Assembly (NCBI RefSeq): GCF_004794105.1
Contig: NZ_SRYR01000017.1
Coordinates: 1 to 39,222 of the forward strand
From: Clostridium sartagoforme
GTDB taxonomy: Bacteria; Bacillota; Clostridia; Clostridiales; Clostridiaceae
DNA: 39,222 nt
Direction of reading: 5' to 3'
A program made the translations under genes and the position numbers. Every line of letters begins with the position of its first letter. The stretch's first letter is position 1. The notes under the pieces are model-generated. The model searched no databases. It worked only from the letters and a program-made list of their open reading frames with translations, and had not been told where the DNA came from. Of the stretch, positions 27,434-37,657 are shown piece after piece.

Positions 27434-29326
27434 TTGAAGGCTTACGATGAAACAAATATAGAGAGTTTATTAGATAGTGATCTATCTTTAGACGCACAAG
27501 CAAATGTAATAAATCAGATATTAAATAATGTATTAGATGAAGGTGCCGTTAGAGCTAGGATAGTAAGATTTAAACTACAAAAGTATATAAACTCTATTAA
27601 CATATGCGAAAGATTATATGCATTAAATGTAATTGCATCAGATGGTAAGGGACTAAAGGCAGTACCTAAGGAAGAAGAAATAAGGGATGTACTAGAAGAT
27701 ACAATTTATTATATATCAGAAAATATTGCTAGAAAATATGTTCAAAATAAAGTAGAAACTCAAGTGGAAAAGGCCCTTCAAGAAAGACAAGATAAGTTTA
27801 TGGATGACATAAAGCTATCAATAATAAAGAAGCAAAAAGGCCCAGAAAGCACTAAAACAACAGTAAAACTTGAGAGATTAGAAGCATTAGATGCTAAAAA
27901 TATAAATAAAAATGTTATGAGTCTTTTAAGACCAGAAAATTTTGAGGAGATAGTAGGCCAAGAAAGAGCTATTAAGTCATTAATATCAAAGATGTCTTCA
28001 CCATATCCTCAACATATAATTTTATATGGACCACCTGGGGTTGGTAAGACTTCAGCTGCTAGATTAGCATTAGAAGAGGCTAGAAAATTAAGATTTACAC
28101 CATTTGATGATGATTCTAAGTTTGTTGAGGTTGATGGTACTACATTGAGATGGGATCCGAGAGAAATAACAAACCCACTTCTAGGATCAGTTCATGATCC
28201 AATCTATCAAGGTAGTAAGAAGGACTTAGCAGAAATAGGTGTTCCTGAACCTAAGACTGGTCTAGTTACAGAAGCTCATGGTGGAGTGCTATTTATAGAT
28301 GAAATCGGAGAATTAGATGAAATACTTCAAAATAAGCTATTAAAGGTTTTAGAAGATAAGAGAGTAGAATACTCATCATCATATTATGATCCAGATGATG
28401 AAAATACTCCTAAATATATAAAGTATCTTTTTGAAAAAGGAGCTCCTGCAGATTTTGTTTTAATAGGAGCAACTACAAGAGATCCAGGAAAGATTAATCC
28501 TGCTCTTAGATCAAGATGCACAGAAGTATATTTTGAGCCACTTTCATCACAAGATATTATAGGAATAATAGAAAATGCAGCTAAAAAGCTTAAAGTTGAA
28601 ATAGAAGATGGTGTTGCAGAGCTTGTAAGTAGATATACTTTTGAAGGAAGAAAGGCAGTAAATATTCTAGCTGATGCATATGGATATGCCTTATATAATT
28701 CAAAGGATGATTTAAATACTAAAATTACTATTAGTGATGTAGAAGAAGTTATATCTATAGGAAGATATGTACCATATGAAATAATTGAAGAAACTAACAA
28801 GTTTGAAGTAGGTCATACTTATGGATTAGGTGTAAGTGGATTTATGGGTTCTACATTAGAAATAGAAACAGTAGTATTTGAATCTAAAAAGCCAGGCATG
28901 GGAATAGTTAAGTTTAATGATACAGCTGGTTCTATGGCTAAGGATTCCGTATTTAATGCAGCATCTGTAATAAGAAGAATGACAGATAAAGATATTAAGG
29001 ATTATGATATACATGTAAATATTGTTGGAGGAGGAAGAATAGATGGTCCATCAGCTGGAGCAGCTATTACAATATCAATAATAAGTGCATTATTAGAAAG
29101 ACCTATCAGACAAGATGTTGCGATAACAGGAGAAATATCCTTAAGAGGAGGCATTAAACCTGTTGGAGGAATATTTGAAAAGATATATGGTGCTAGAAGA
29201 AAAGGTATAAAACTTGTTTTAGTACCTAAGGCAAATGAAAAAGAAATTCCTTTAAATCTTCAAGATGTAGAAGTTAAGGCTATTAGTACTATTGAAGAAT
29301 TAATGGATATAGTATTTGAAAAATAA
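27434..29326 (+). CDS. lonC: ATP-dependent Lon-family protease LonC
   Basis: A 630-residue protein with a helical N-terminal region (1-150) unlike classical LonA, an AAA+ domain with Walker A GPPGVGKT (199-206) and Walker B GVLFIDEIGELD (284-295), and a Lon-type Ser-Lys protease domain with DGPSAGA (Ser540) and PVGGIFEKIYGARRKG (Lys583). This is the spore-former-associated Lon-C type (TIGR02903), not LonA or LonB. The start is TTG at 27434, with AAGGAGGA ahead; no ATG is in reach. It is 12 bases after rplI and ends the operon. Its substrates are not known. Confidence 0.9.
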   Translation: MKAYDETNIESLLDSDLSLDAQANVINQILNNVLDEGAVRARIVRFKLQKYINSINICERLYALNVIASDGKGLKAVPKEEEIRDVLEDTIYYISENIARKYVQNKVETQVEKALQERQDKFMDDIKLSIIKKQKGPESTKTTVKLERLEALDAKNINKNVMSLLRPENFEEIVGQERAIKSLISKMSSPYPQHIILYGPPGVGKTSAARLALEEARKLRFTPFDDDSKFVEVDGTTLRWDPREITNPLLGSVHDPIYQGSKKDLAEIGVPEPKTGLVTEAHGGVLFIDEIGELDEILQNKLLKVLEDKRVEYSSSYYDPDDENTPKYIKYLFEKGAPADFVLIGATTRDPGKINPALRSRCTEVYFEPLSSQDIIGIIENAAKKLKVEIEDGVAELVSRYTFEGRKAVNILADAYGYALYNSKDDLNTKITISDVEEVISIGRYVPYEIIEETNKFEVGHTYGLGVSGFMGSTLEIETVVFESKKPGMGIVKFNDTAGSMAKDSVFNAASVIRRMTDKDIKDYDIHVNIVGGGRIDGPSAGAAITISIISALLERPIRQDVAITGEISLRGGIKPVGGIFEKIYGARRKGIKLVLVPKANEKEIPLNLQDVEVKAISTIEELMDIVFEK

Positions 29327-29338
29327 TATAGTTAAATA

Positions 29339-29412
29339 AAAGCTGATAATTAGAGTATTTAAGTCTATCTTATTAAAATTAGATTTAATAATATAATTTT
29401 TATCAGCTTTAT
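29339..29412 (+). terminator. Intrinsic terminator after lonC
   Basis: Perfect 11-base stem AAAGCTGATAA (29339-29349) with TTATCAGCTTT (29400-29410), followed by ATTTC. The 50-base loop has its own eight-base hairpin TTATTAAA/TTTAATAA. The U-run is short, so efficiency is uncertain. Confidence 0.6.
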
Positions 29413-29584
29413 TTCGTATCATTGTATAAGCTAAATTTTTTGTTAAGAGTTAAAAAGGAAAATTATAAAAAATTTAAATAAGAATATTAAATATAAAGCT
29501 TGTTGACTATAGTAGTAAATATATATATTTAATATAATATATATATTTGATATAATAGTTGTATTAATAATGAGGAGGTTACAT

Positions 29585-30919
29585 ATGGATGCACCAATAA
29601 TGAGAAGTTTGCCTCAAAGTTTAGAAGCTGAGCAGTCAGTAATTGGGGCTATGATAATAGATAAAAGTGCTATTTCTAAAGCTCTAGAAAAGCTAAAAGA
29701 TGAAGATTTCTATAGAGATGGTCATAAAGTCATTTTTAAGGCTATTAGAGAGATGTTCTCTAAGGATATGGCTGTTGACCTTGTAACCTTATTAGAATAT
29801 TTAAAATCAACGGATAACCTAGATAAAGCAGGTGGAGTTACTTATATATCAGAAGTAAGCTCATCAGTTATAACTACTGCTAACTTAGAAGCGTATATAA
29901 AAATAGTAGAAGATAAATCTACTTTAAGAAAGCTTATTAAATCAGCAACACAAATTATAGAAGAAAGTTATAATAAGCAAGATAAAGTTGAAGATGTTAT
30001 AGATATAGCTCAAAAGAAAATCTTTGATTTAGCAGAAAAACAAGGATCTAATGAATATGAATCATTAGCCAATGTACTAGAAAGAGGATTTTTAGAGATA
30101 GAAAGGCTATTCAATAATAAGGGATCTATAACTGGTGTTGGATCAGGTATAAGAGACTTAGATGCTAAAACATCAGGGTTCCAAAAAGGGGATATGGTAC
30201 TTATAGCTGCAAGACCATCTATGGGTAAAACAACATTTTCTCTAAATATTGCAGAAAATGCAGCACTTAGAGAAGGAAAGAGTGTAGTTATATTTTCTCT
30301 GGAAATGTCTAAGGAGCAATTAGCATATAAATTGCTTTGCTCTGAAGCTAATGTAGATATGCTTAAGCTTAGAACTGGTAATCTAGATGATGATGACTGG
30401 GAGAGAATTGCAAGAGCTACAGGACCACTTTCTAAAGCAAAAATTTACATAGATGATACTGCTGGATTAAGTGTAATGGAAATGAGATCAAAGTGTAGAA
30501 AGATAAAAATGGAGCATGGTATAGATATGATTCTTATTGACTACCTTCAACTTATGAGTGGTAGTGCAGGAAGTGAAAGTAGACAACAAGAAGTATCTGA
30601 AATATCTAGATCTATTAAAGCACTTGCCAAGGAAATGGAATGCCCTGTTATAGCTTTATCTCAGCTTTCTCGTGCGCCTGAGCAAAGAGCTGACCATAGA
30701 CCAATGTTATCTGACTTAAGAGAATCTGGATCTATAGAGCAGGATGCTGACGTTGTTATGTTCTTGTATAGAGATGAATATTATAATAAGGAAACAGAAG
30801 AAAAAAATATAGGTGAGTGTATTATAGCAAAACAAAGAAATGGCCCTGTTGGAACAGTTAAGATGGCTTGGATAGGAGCACACAGTAAGTTTGCTAATTT
30901 AGAACTTGTATATGAGTAA
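29585..30919 (+). CDS. dnaB: Replicative DNA helicase DnaB (DnaC in Bacillus)
   Basis: Hexameric fork helicase. The 444 residues from ATG 29585 have the N-terminal dimerisation domain (LPQSLEAEQSVIGAMI, residues 9-24) and the RecA-like C-terminal domain with Walker A ARPSMGKT (209-216), Walker B MILIDYLQLM and the DNA-binding loop SQLSRAPEQR..PMLSDLRESGSIEQDAD. The ATG at 29570 is in frame but lies on the ribosome-binding site AGGAGG, so it is rejected. Downstream is an imperfect hairpin (30918-30952) and a repeat-borne terminator. Confidence 0.97.
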   Translation: MDAPIMRSLPQSLEAEQSVIGAMIIDKSAISKALEKLKDEDFYRDGHKVIFKAIREMFSKDMAVDLVTLLEYLKSTDNLDKAGGVTYISEVSSSVITTANLEAYIKIVEDKSTLRKLIKSATQIIEESYNKQDKVEDVIDIAQKKIFDLAEKQGSNEYESLANVLERGFLEIERLFNNKGSITGVGSGIRDLDAKTSGFQKGDMVLIAARPSMGKTTFSLNIAENAALREGKSVVIFSLEMSKEQLAYKLLCSEANVDMLKLRTGNLDDDDWERIARATGPLSKAKIYIDDTAGLSVMEMRSKCRKIKMEHGIDMILIDYLQLMSGSAGSESRQQEVSEISRSIKALAKEMECPVIALSQLSRAPEQRADHRPMLSDLRESGSIEQDADVVMFLYRDEYYNKETEEKNIGECIIAKQRNGPVGTVKMAWIGAHSKFANLELVYE

Positions 30920-30952
30920 GAAATGAGCTGTCTTAAAGACAGCCTATTTCTT
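30918..30952 (+). terminator. Imperfect hairpin after dnaB
   Basis: Outer arms AAGAAAT (30918-30924) and ATTTCTT (30946-30952), a 2-by-2 internal loop, and an inner GCTGTC/GACAGC stem. It starts within the stop codon but lacks a good U-run, so it could be an RNA 3' end stabiliser or a poor terminator. Confidence 0.5.
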
Positions 30953-30967
30953 AATTAATAATGAAGA

Positions 30968-31067
30968 ATTAAAAATAAAAAATTGTGGATGTAATTCCTA
31001 CGGAATTACTAAAATAAATTAAATTTTAAAACTCCTAAGGGGGTTTTTTCCTTAATTAGATATTATT
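30968..31067 (+). repeat. Dispersed repeat A, copy 1 (contains a terminator)
   Basis: One hundred bases align without gaps to 36601-36700 at 79 of 100 identities. The best blocks are GAATTACTAAAATAAATT and TTTTAAAACTCCTAAGGG, both identical over 18 bases. This copy also has a perfect palindrome GTAATTCC-TAC-GGAATTAC (30991-31009), which is degraded in the other copy. The second block forms a hairpin followed by six T. Confidence 0.75.
31028..31049 (+). terminator. Terminator in repeat A copy 1
   Basis: AAAACTCC (31028-31035) pairs with GGGGTTTT (31040-31047), one G-U pair, loop TAAG, then T to 31049. It probably ends dnaB transcripts. Confidence 0.8.
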
Positions 31068-31116
31068 CATTATACATTCTACATTATAATTTATATTCCT
31101 ATATTGAAGTTAGAGT

Positions 31117-31413
31117 CTAACTCCCTTTAGGAATTTTAATGTAGACTAGATTAGCATGTACAGAATTTTGAACCCTGTCTATATCTACATTTTTTAAATA
31201 AAAAATTCTTTTAAATTTATATAGTAAGTTTTCTTTACTTTTTAAGGAGAGGTTTAAAACTAAGAAGTTATTTACGTACTTTATTAATATTTCTTCTTTA
31301 GTAAGGTCTTGAAGAAAAATATAAATATCATAAAATTTATCTTTATCAACAATATTAATTATTGGATTTTTATTTTTATTAAGTTTATTTAAGTCTAATA
31401 AATTTTCTTTCAT
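31117..31413 (-). CDS. Diverged small Hsp20/alpha-crystallin-like protein
   Basis: A 98-residue protein whose spacing follows the alpha-crystallin domain: YDIYIFLQDLTKEEILIKYVNNFLVLNLSLKSKE, then YKFKRIFYLKNVDIDRVQNSVHANLVYIKIPK. These echo the usual YxxxxxLPGxxKEDIxIxxxNxxLxI, YxRxFxLPxxVD and NGVLxIxxPK. The LPG and NGVL cores are lost and the N-terminal arm is nearly absent, so it is either a minimal chaperone or a spore-coat-type relative. AGGAGGG stands before the ATG. It is transcribed against dnaB and diverges from proC. The call rests on pattern only. Confidence 0.6.
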   Translation of the reverse strand: MKENLLDLNKLNKNKNPIINIVDKDKFYDIYIFLQDLTKEEILIKYVNNFLVLNLSLKSKENLLYKFKRIFYLKNVDIDRVQNSVHANLVYIKIPKGS

Positions 31414-31545
31414 TATATATCCCTCCTTATTAATTAGTGTGCAATTTAAAACTTAAGATATCCTATGAGTAAAGTGGGGAAAAACTTAAATTATAAAAAA
31501 ATAAGAAAAATATTTATAAAAAATCTTAATAAGGAAGTGATAGTA

Positions 31546-32346
31546 ATGGATAAAAAGATCGGATTTATAGGCTGTGGAAATATGGGAAAAGCTATTCTTG
31601 GAGGGATTATAAATTCAGGTAAAATAGCACTAGATAATATATTTGTATCTACAAGAAGTAAAGAGTCAAAATTAAAGATAGAAGATGAGTTTAAAGTTAA
31701 GGCATCATTAGATAATAATGAAGTTACAGCATTTTCAGATATATTATTTTTAGCAGTAAAACCAAATATGTTTAAAGATGTATTAAATGAAATAAAGGAC
31801 AGTATAAATAAGGATACATTAGTAGTTTCTATCGCAGCAGGTGTAACTGTAAAAGATATAGAAGATATATTAGGAACAGATAAAAAGATAGTAAGAACTA
31901 TGCCAAATACACCAGCTTTAGTTGGAGAGGCAATGTCAGCAGTTTGTTTTAATAAAAATTTAAATGATAAAGAGAGAGAAGATATTTTCAGTATTTTTAA
32001 TATGTTTGGTAAATATGAAATATTAGAAGAAAAGTATTTTCATGGTTTCATAGCTCTTTGTGGCTCATCTCCAGCTTATGTTTTTATGTTTATTGAAGCT
32101 ATGGCAGATGCAGCTGTAAAGCTAGGAATACCAAGGAATAAGGCTTATAAAATGGCGGAACAATCTATTTTAGGGTCGGCTAAACTTGCATTAGAAACAG
32201 GAAAACATCCTGGAGAATTAAAGGATATGGTTTGTTCACCAGGTGGAACTACAATAGAGGCAGTTATAGAATTGGAAAATAGTGGATTTAGAAGTAGTGT
32301 AATAAAAGCATTAGAAAAGTGTGCAGAGAAATCAGAAAATATGTAA
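31546..32346 (+). CDS. proC: Pyrroline-5-carboxylate reductase
   Basis: Last step of proline synthesis: reduces pyrroline-5-carboxylate with NAD(P)H. The 266 residues from ATG 31546 have the Rossmann motif IGFIGCGNMGKAILGG, VRTMPNTPALVGEAMSA, and the C-terminal helical GELKDMVCSPGGTTIEAVIELE signature. The frame is open for 27 codons further upstream, but those are Lys/Asn-rich and unlike the family, and AAGGAAGTGA precedes the ATG at 31546. Confidence 0.95.
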   Translation: MDKKIGFIGCGNMGKAILGGIINSGKIALDNIFVSTRSKESKLKIEDEFKVKASLDNNEVTAFSDILFLAVKPNMFKDVLNEIKDSINKDTLVVSIAAGVTVKDIEDILGTDKKIVRTMPNTPALVGEAMSAVCFNKNLNDKEREDIFSIFNMFGKYEILEEKYFHGFIALCGSSPAYVFMFIEAMADAAVKLGIPRNKAYKMAEQSILGSAKLALETGKHPGELKDMVCSPGGTTIEAVIELENSGFRSSVIKALEKCAEKSENM

Positions 32347-32349
32347 TAT

Positions 32350-32412
32350 AAAAAATCACAGGATGCGGATATTTATAAATAATTTATAAAGTTTTGTATC
32401 CTGTGATTTTTT
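32350..32412. terminator. Bidirectional terminator between proC and the malic enzyme gene
   Basis: Perfect 15-base inverted repeat: AAAAAATCACAGGAT (32350-32364) with ATCCTGTGATTTTTT (32398-32412). The A and T tails allow termination from either strand; both flanking genes point into it. Confidence 0.93.
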
Positions 32413-32422
32413 ATATGTTTTT

Positions 32423-32463
32423 ATTATAACTTTAAAATAATTTTATTATAGATTATCTAAATT
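32423..32463 (+). repeat. Dispersed repeat B, copy 2
   Basis: The partner of 21568-21608: exact 20-base and 12-base blocks with the same nine-base gap. This copy lies downstream of both proC and the malic enzyme gene, unlike copy 1, which lies upstream of a gene. Confidence 0.65.
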
Positions 32464-32501
32464 AAAGTAATTAATATTAAGGTACAATTTTTTGATTTTT
32501 A

Positions 32502-33680
32502 TTATTTGTAAATTTTTGAAATCCCACTTTTTATTGCAGCTTCTTTTACTGCATTAGCTACAGCTTTTTGAACATTTAAATCAAAGGCTTTTGGAATTAT
32601 AAAGTCATAGTTTAGATCAGTATCATTTACTGAATTTGCTATAGCATTTGCAGCTGCAATTTTCATTTCTTCGTTAATGTCTCTAGCTCTTACATCTAAG
32701 GCACCTCTAAATATTCCAGGAAAAGCTAAGACATTATTTACTTGATTAGGGAAGTCAGAACGTCCAGTTCCAATAATCTTAACACCAGCTTCTTTAGCAA
32801 CATCAGGGAAAATTTCAGGTATTGGATTTGCCATAGCAAATATTATTGCATCTTTATTCATAGTTTCAGCCATTTCTTTTGTAACTAAATTAGGTGCTGA
32901 AACACCAATGAAAATATCAGCATTTACTAAAGCAGACTTTAAGTCACCCTTAATATTAGCTTTATTAGTTATTTCTGAAAGCTCTTTCATAGATGGATTT
33001 AAATTATCTATATCCTTATTAATTATTCCGCTCTTATCACACATAAGTATATTCTTTGATCCAAAGGAAACTAGTAACTTACAAATAGCTGTTCCAGCGG
33101 AACCAGCACCATTGATAACTATTTTAGTATTTTCAATTTTTTTATTTACAAGCTTTAAAGCATTAATTAATCCAGCTAATACTACTATAGCAGTTCCATG
33201 TTGGTCATCATGAAAAACAGGAATATCTAACTTTTCTTTAAGTTTATTTTCTATTTCAAAACATCTAGGTGCAGAAATATCTTCTAAATTAATGCCACCT
33301 AAGGAGGGAGATATTCTTACAATAGTTTCAACTATTTCATCTACATTTTGAGTATTTAAAACTAATGGAAAAGCATCAACATCTGCAAATTCTTTAAATA
33401 GTATAGACTTACCTTCCATAACAGGTAATGAAGCTAATGGACCTATATCACCTAATCCTAAAACAGCGGTACCATCAGAAATTACAGCAACTGTATTCCA
33501 CTTTCTTGTATAAGTATAAGCTGCATCGGGATTTTTATGTATTTCTCTGCACGGCTCAGCAACTCCAGGGGTATAGGCTAAGGTCAAATCTTTCTCATTA
33601 GATATATTACAATTAGACTTAATTTGGAATTTACCTCTTAATTCTTCATGGTACTTTAAAGACTCGTCATAAATATTCAT
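32502..33680 (-). CDS. Malic enzyme (NAD(P)-dependent, short bacterial type)
   Basis: Oxidative decarboxylation of malate to pyruvate. The 392 residues are the short form without the phosphotransacetylase-like extension. Seen: [14 protein letters not shown], the conserved tyrosine and [13 protein letters not shown], the metal-binding [13 protein letters not shown] and [11 protein letters not shown], and the cofactor-binding [15 protein letters not shown]. The nucleotide preference cannot be read safely from sequence. GGAG stands before the ATG. It is transcribed against the replication fork, converges on proC and diverges from purA. Confidence 0.92.
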   Translation of the reverse strand: MNIYDESLKYHEELRGKFQIKSNCNISNEKDLTLAYTPGVAEPCREIHKNPDAAYTYTRKWNTVAVISDGTAVLGLGDIGPLASLPVMEGKSILFKEFADVDAFPLVLNTQNVDEIVETIVRISPSLGGINLEDISAPRCFEIENKLKEKLDIPVFHDDQHGTAIVVLAGLINALKLVNKKIENTKIVINGAGSAGTAICKLLVSFGSKNILMCDKSGIINKDIDNLNPSMKELSEITNKANIKGDLKSALVNADIFIGVSAPNLVTKEMAETMNKDAIIFAMANPIPEIFPDVAKEAGVKIIGTGRSDFPNQVNNVLAFPGIFRGALDVRARDINEEMKIAAANAIANSVNDTDLNYDFIIPKAFDLNVQKAVANAVKEAAIKSGISKIYK

Positions 33681-33714
33681 AGAACTACTCCTTCTAAATT
33701 ATACTAATATATTA

Positions 33715-33743
33715 ATTATACGAACTATACTTGTATAATGCAA
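33715..33743 (-). promoter_or_regulatory. Sigma-A promoter of the malic enzyme gene
   Basis: On the minus strand TTGCAT (33743-33738), 17 bases, TATAAT (33720-33715), 34 bases before the ATG. Confidence 0.7.
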
Positions 33744-33775
33744 AAAAATATTCGCAAAAATATTGAAAGTTTATT

Positions 33776-35144
<1,369 letters not shown>

Positions 35145-35152
35145 CATATATT

Positions 35153-35198
35153 AAACTGTCTTAAATTTATTATTTTAAATTTAAGACAGTTTTTTTTA
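35153..35198 (+). terminator. Intrinsic terminator of purA
   Basis: Perfect 16-base stem AAACTGTCTTAAATTT (35153-35168) with AAATTTAAGACAGTTT (35177-35192), loop of eight, then a T-run to about 35197. Confidence 0.95.
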
Positions 35199-35433
35199 TT
35201 TAATATTTCAAAAATAGTTAAAACATAGATGAAAATAATTAAGATAAGCTATAAAAGATTGATGGTTACTCAATTTTAGTAAGGGTTTATTTTTTTTTAA
35301 AAGATATAAATATAGATTAATATTAGGGCAATTATATAAAAATAGAGATTTTTAATATAAATTTTTATAAAAAAGTAAATTTTTATGATAATATTAATAT
35401 ATATAGTATAGAAATAAAATAAGGGGTGATAAA

Positions 35434-36531
35434 GTGGAAGTGAGAAATTATAATAAGTTATCAGTTTCAGAAATACTATCTAGGTCCTTTAATGTTTTAG
35501 GAAATAATATAGTAAATATATTAAAAGTAGTAGGGATATATATGGTACCTACTATAGTAGTATTATTTGCTATTATTTTCGGCGTATTTTTAACTAGCTT
35601 TCTAAGACTTGCATTTATGTCTTCATACTTAGATATAGATGATATTTTTGGAATGATGGGGTTCGGTAGTGTATTTTTAGTCTTTATATTAGCAATTATA
35701 TCTTCATTAATATTAGCTTATGCCAATGCTATAATTATTAAAATTATTGATGATGCTAATAAGGGAAATGAGGTAAGTTTTAAATCAGCCAATAGTTATG
35801 TATGGCAAAGAAAATGGAAAGTTGTAGGTCTTAATGTCCTAGTTTATTTAATATTAACATTTTCTATATTAATATTTGTTCTTCTAGGACTTTTAATATC
35901 AGCATTAACATTAGGAATAGGATTTATACTTTTTATACCTGTAATGATTGCAATAGGTGTTATAGTTACTCCCTTAACGTCAGTATTTAACTCAATGCTT
36001 ATAGTAAATGATATAAGTATTACTGATGCTATTAGGGAAACATTTTTATTATTTAGAAAGGGATACTTCTGGTCTACAGTTGGCTATATTTCTGCTATTG
36101 CAGGTATTACTATAGGTGTGGGAATATTACTTGGATTATTATCAGCTATACCTTTCTTAGGATTTTTTATTATGATAATCGGTCAATTTCTTATACAGAT
36201 TTATTTATTTGCATACACAACTATCTATGTTTTAGATAGAACTAAGCATTTTGAAGGTAATAATAATTTTGGAGACTTTAAGGGCTATAATAACAATAAT
36301 TATTATGAACCAAATAACTACAATGGTATGAATAATAATTATAATAATTCAAATGGATATAGTAGTGTTAATAATGATTACAATGGATTAAATAGTAATA
36401 ATGATAACTTAATTAGTAATGGAGATAGTAATAACAAAATTGAAGAAGTAGATAGTACAGCTACAGAAAATAATGATAAAGTTGATGATAACAATAATAA
36501 AAATGATGGATTTATTGATCCTATAAACTAG
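35434..36531 (+). CDS. Multi-pass membrane protein with Asn-rich tail
   Basis: A 365-residue protein starting at GTG 35434, six bases after AGGGGTGA. Five to six membrane segments are visible (about 29-57, 76-103, 132-185 as a pair, and 208-268 as a pair), with the loop YVWQRKWKVVGLNVLVYLI between. The overall pattern resembles the GPDPase-type or DUF7847-like membrane domains, with low certainty. From residue 270 the protein becomes a hydrophilic, Asn/Tyr/Gly-rich tail (GYNNNNYYEPNNYNGMNNNY and similar) ending acidic. The tail is low-complexity and coded mainly by AAT/AAC. I cannot assign a function. Confidence 0.75.
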   Translation: MEVRNYNKLSVSEILSRSFNVLGNNIVNILKVVGIYMVPTIVVLFAIIFGVFLTSFLRLAFMSSYLDIDDIFGMMGFGSVFLVFILAIISSLILAYANAIIIKIIDDANKGNEVSFKSANSYVWQRKWKVVGLNVLVYLILTFSILIFVLLGLLISALTLGIGFILFIPVMIAIGVIVTPLTSVFNSMLIVNDISITDAIRETFLLFRKGYFWSTVGYISAIAGITIGVGILLGLLSAIPFLGFFIMIIGQFLIQIYLFAYTTIYVLDRTKHFEGNNNFGDFKGYNNNNYYEPNNYNGMNNNYNNSNGYSSVNNDYNGLNSNNDNLISNGDSNNKIEEVDSTATENNDKVDDNNNKNDGFIDPIN

Positions 36532-36576
36532 ATAGATAAGATGAAAAGTAAGAGTTTAGTATTTAACTTGAGATGA

Positions 36577-36601
36577 TGGGGCTGCTGAAAAAGCAGCCCC
36601 A
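36577..36601 (+). terminator. Strong hairpin without U-run after the membrane protein gene
   Basis: Perfect ten-base stem TGGGGCTGCT (36577-36586) with AGCAGCCCCA (36592-36601), loop GAAAA. No T-run follows on either strand. It stands directly before dispersed repeat A, which supplies a real terminator. Confidence 0.6.
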
Positions 36602-36700
36602 TTAAAAATAAATATTTATTAATATAATTTTTTCAGAATTACTAAAATAAATTGCTTTTTAAAACTCCTAAGGGAGTTTTTTTATTAAATTTTCATTATT
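36601..36700 (+). repeat. Dispersed repeat A, copy 2 (contains a terminator)
   Basis: Partner of 30968-31067. Here the terminator stem AAAACTCC (36661-36668) pairs with GGAGTTTT (36673-36680), followed by T to 36683. The base opposite U is A here and G in copy 1, so pairing is kept despite the substitution. Confidence 0.75.
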
Positions 36701-36752
36701 AATATTTAATTTTACATCAGGGAAATAGTCAATAATATAGGAGGAGATAGAA

Positions 36753-37502
36753 ATGGGGAAGGTTTTTACTAAAGAATATGAGTTACATTATTATGATGTT
36801 GATAAGAATTTAAGAGCAAATATGTCAACAATTATAAACATTTTATCTGATATAGGAACTAAACAATCAGAAGAACTGGGATCAGGTATGAGTTCGCTTT
36901 TAGATCAAAATATGACTTGGGTATTTTATAATTACCATATTAAAATTTTTAGAAGTCCAGTATATGGCGAGAAATTATATGTATCTACAGAGCCAACAGG
37001 TTTTAAAAAGTACTATGCATTAAGAAATTATGAAATAAAAGATAGTAATGGAAATGTAATTGTTAGTGCTAATGCTATTTTTCTATTAATTAATATAGAG
37101 AAAAGAAGAATGATGAGAATACCTGAAGAGCAATACGAAATATATGGAGTTGATGGAGATTTAAAGGGAGACTTCAAAATTCCTAAGCTAGAAAGATTAG
37201 AAGAATTTAAATATGAGGATAAATTTAAGGTTAGATATACAGATATAGACTCAAATAATCATGTAAATAATACAAAATACATTGATTGGTCTATAGAAAC
37301 TTTACCAGAAGAAATAGTAAATAATTATGTCTTAGATGAGGTAAGGGTGACTTTTGAAAAGGAATGTAAATATGGAGAAGAGGTAAAAGTATTTACAGAT
37401 ATAAGAGAAGAAGAGGGAGGAGCCCTAGTTACTGTTCATAAAATTGAAGCTAGTGATGGTAGAGAACTAACAAGGTTAATTGGATGTTGGAAAAAAATTT
37501 AA
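36753..37502 (+). CDS. Acyl-ACP thioesterase (FatA/TesA-like, PF01643)
   Basis: Hydrolyses acyl-acyl carrier protein to release free fatty acids. The 249 residues form a double hotdog: an N-terminal half (FTKEYELHYYDVDKNLRANMSTIINILSDIGTKQSEELG) and a C-terminal half with RYTDIDSNNHVNNTKYIDWSIE, where Asp, Asn and His of DxDxNxHVNN match the catalytic region of the family. VTFEKECKYGEEV fits the late conserved block. GGAGGAG stands before the ATG. Chain-length preference cannot be read from sequence. Confidence 0.9.
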   Translation: MGKVFTKEYELHYYDVDKNLRANMSTIINILSDIGTKQSEELGSGMSSLLDQNMTWVFYNYHIKIFRSPVYGEKLYVSTEPTGFKKYYALRNYEIKDSNGNVIVSANAIFLLINIEKRRMMRIPEEQYEIYGVDGDLKGDFKIPKLERLEEFKYEDKFKVRYTDIDSNNHVNNTKYIDWSIETLPEEIVNNYVLDEVRVTFEKECKYGEEVKVFTDIREEEGGALVTVHKIEASDGRELTRLIGCWKKI

Positions 37503-37530
37503 CTTAACAGAAGTATAATTTAATAAAGTA

Positions 37531-37586
37531 AGAAGGGCTGTTGCTAATAGGTTTTAACTTTAGTATTGCAACAGCCCTTCTATTTA
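37531..37586. terminator. Bidirectional terminator between thioesterase and flavoprotein genes
   Basis: Perfect 14-base stem AGAAGGGCTGTTGC (37531-37544) with GCAACAGCCCTTCT (37568-37581), extended by further pairs with one bulge. The flanks are A/T-rich on both sides, and both neighbours point into it. Confidence 0.8.
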
Positions 37587-37657
37587 ATTGCAGAATAATA
37601 TCAATAATATAGAATTTAATTTATTCTTTTATATAAATAAAATTTAAAATAAATTAA

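Noticed and set aside
29503..29556. TTGACT and two TATAAT boxes upstream of dnaB
   Set aside because: TTGACT stands 24 bases from the first TATAAT and further from the second; at 17 bases it only meets TATTTA. Some promoter is likely here, but I cannot pick it.
31414..31545. CIRCE-type heat-shock operator between the Hsp20-like gene and proC
   Set aside because: I looked for TTAGCACTC and its inverse and found neither.
31465..31545. Upstream extension of proC by 27 codons
   Set aside because: The extension is Lys/Asn-rich and unlike ProC N-termini, while a ribosome-binding site and the family start are at 31546.
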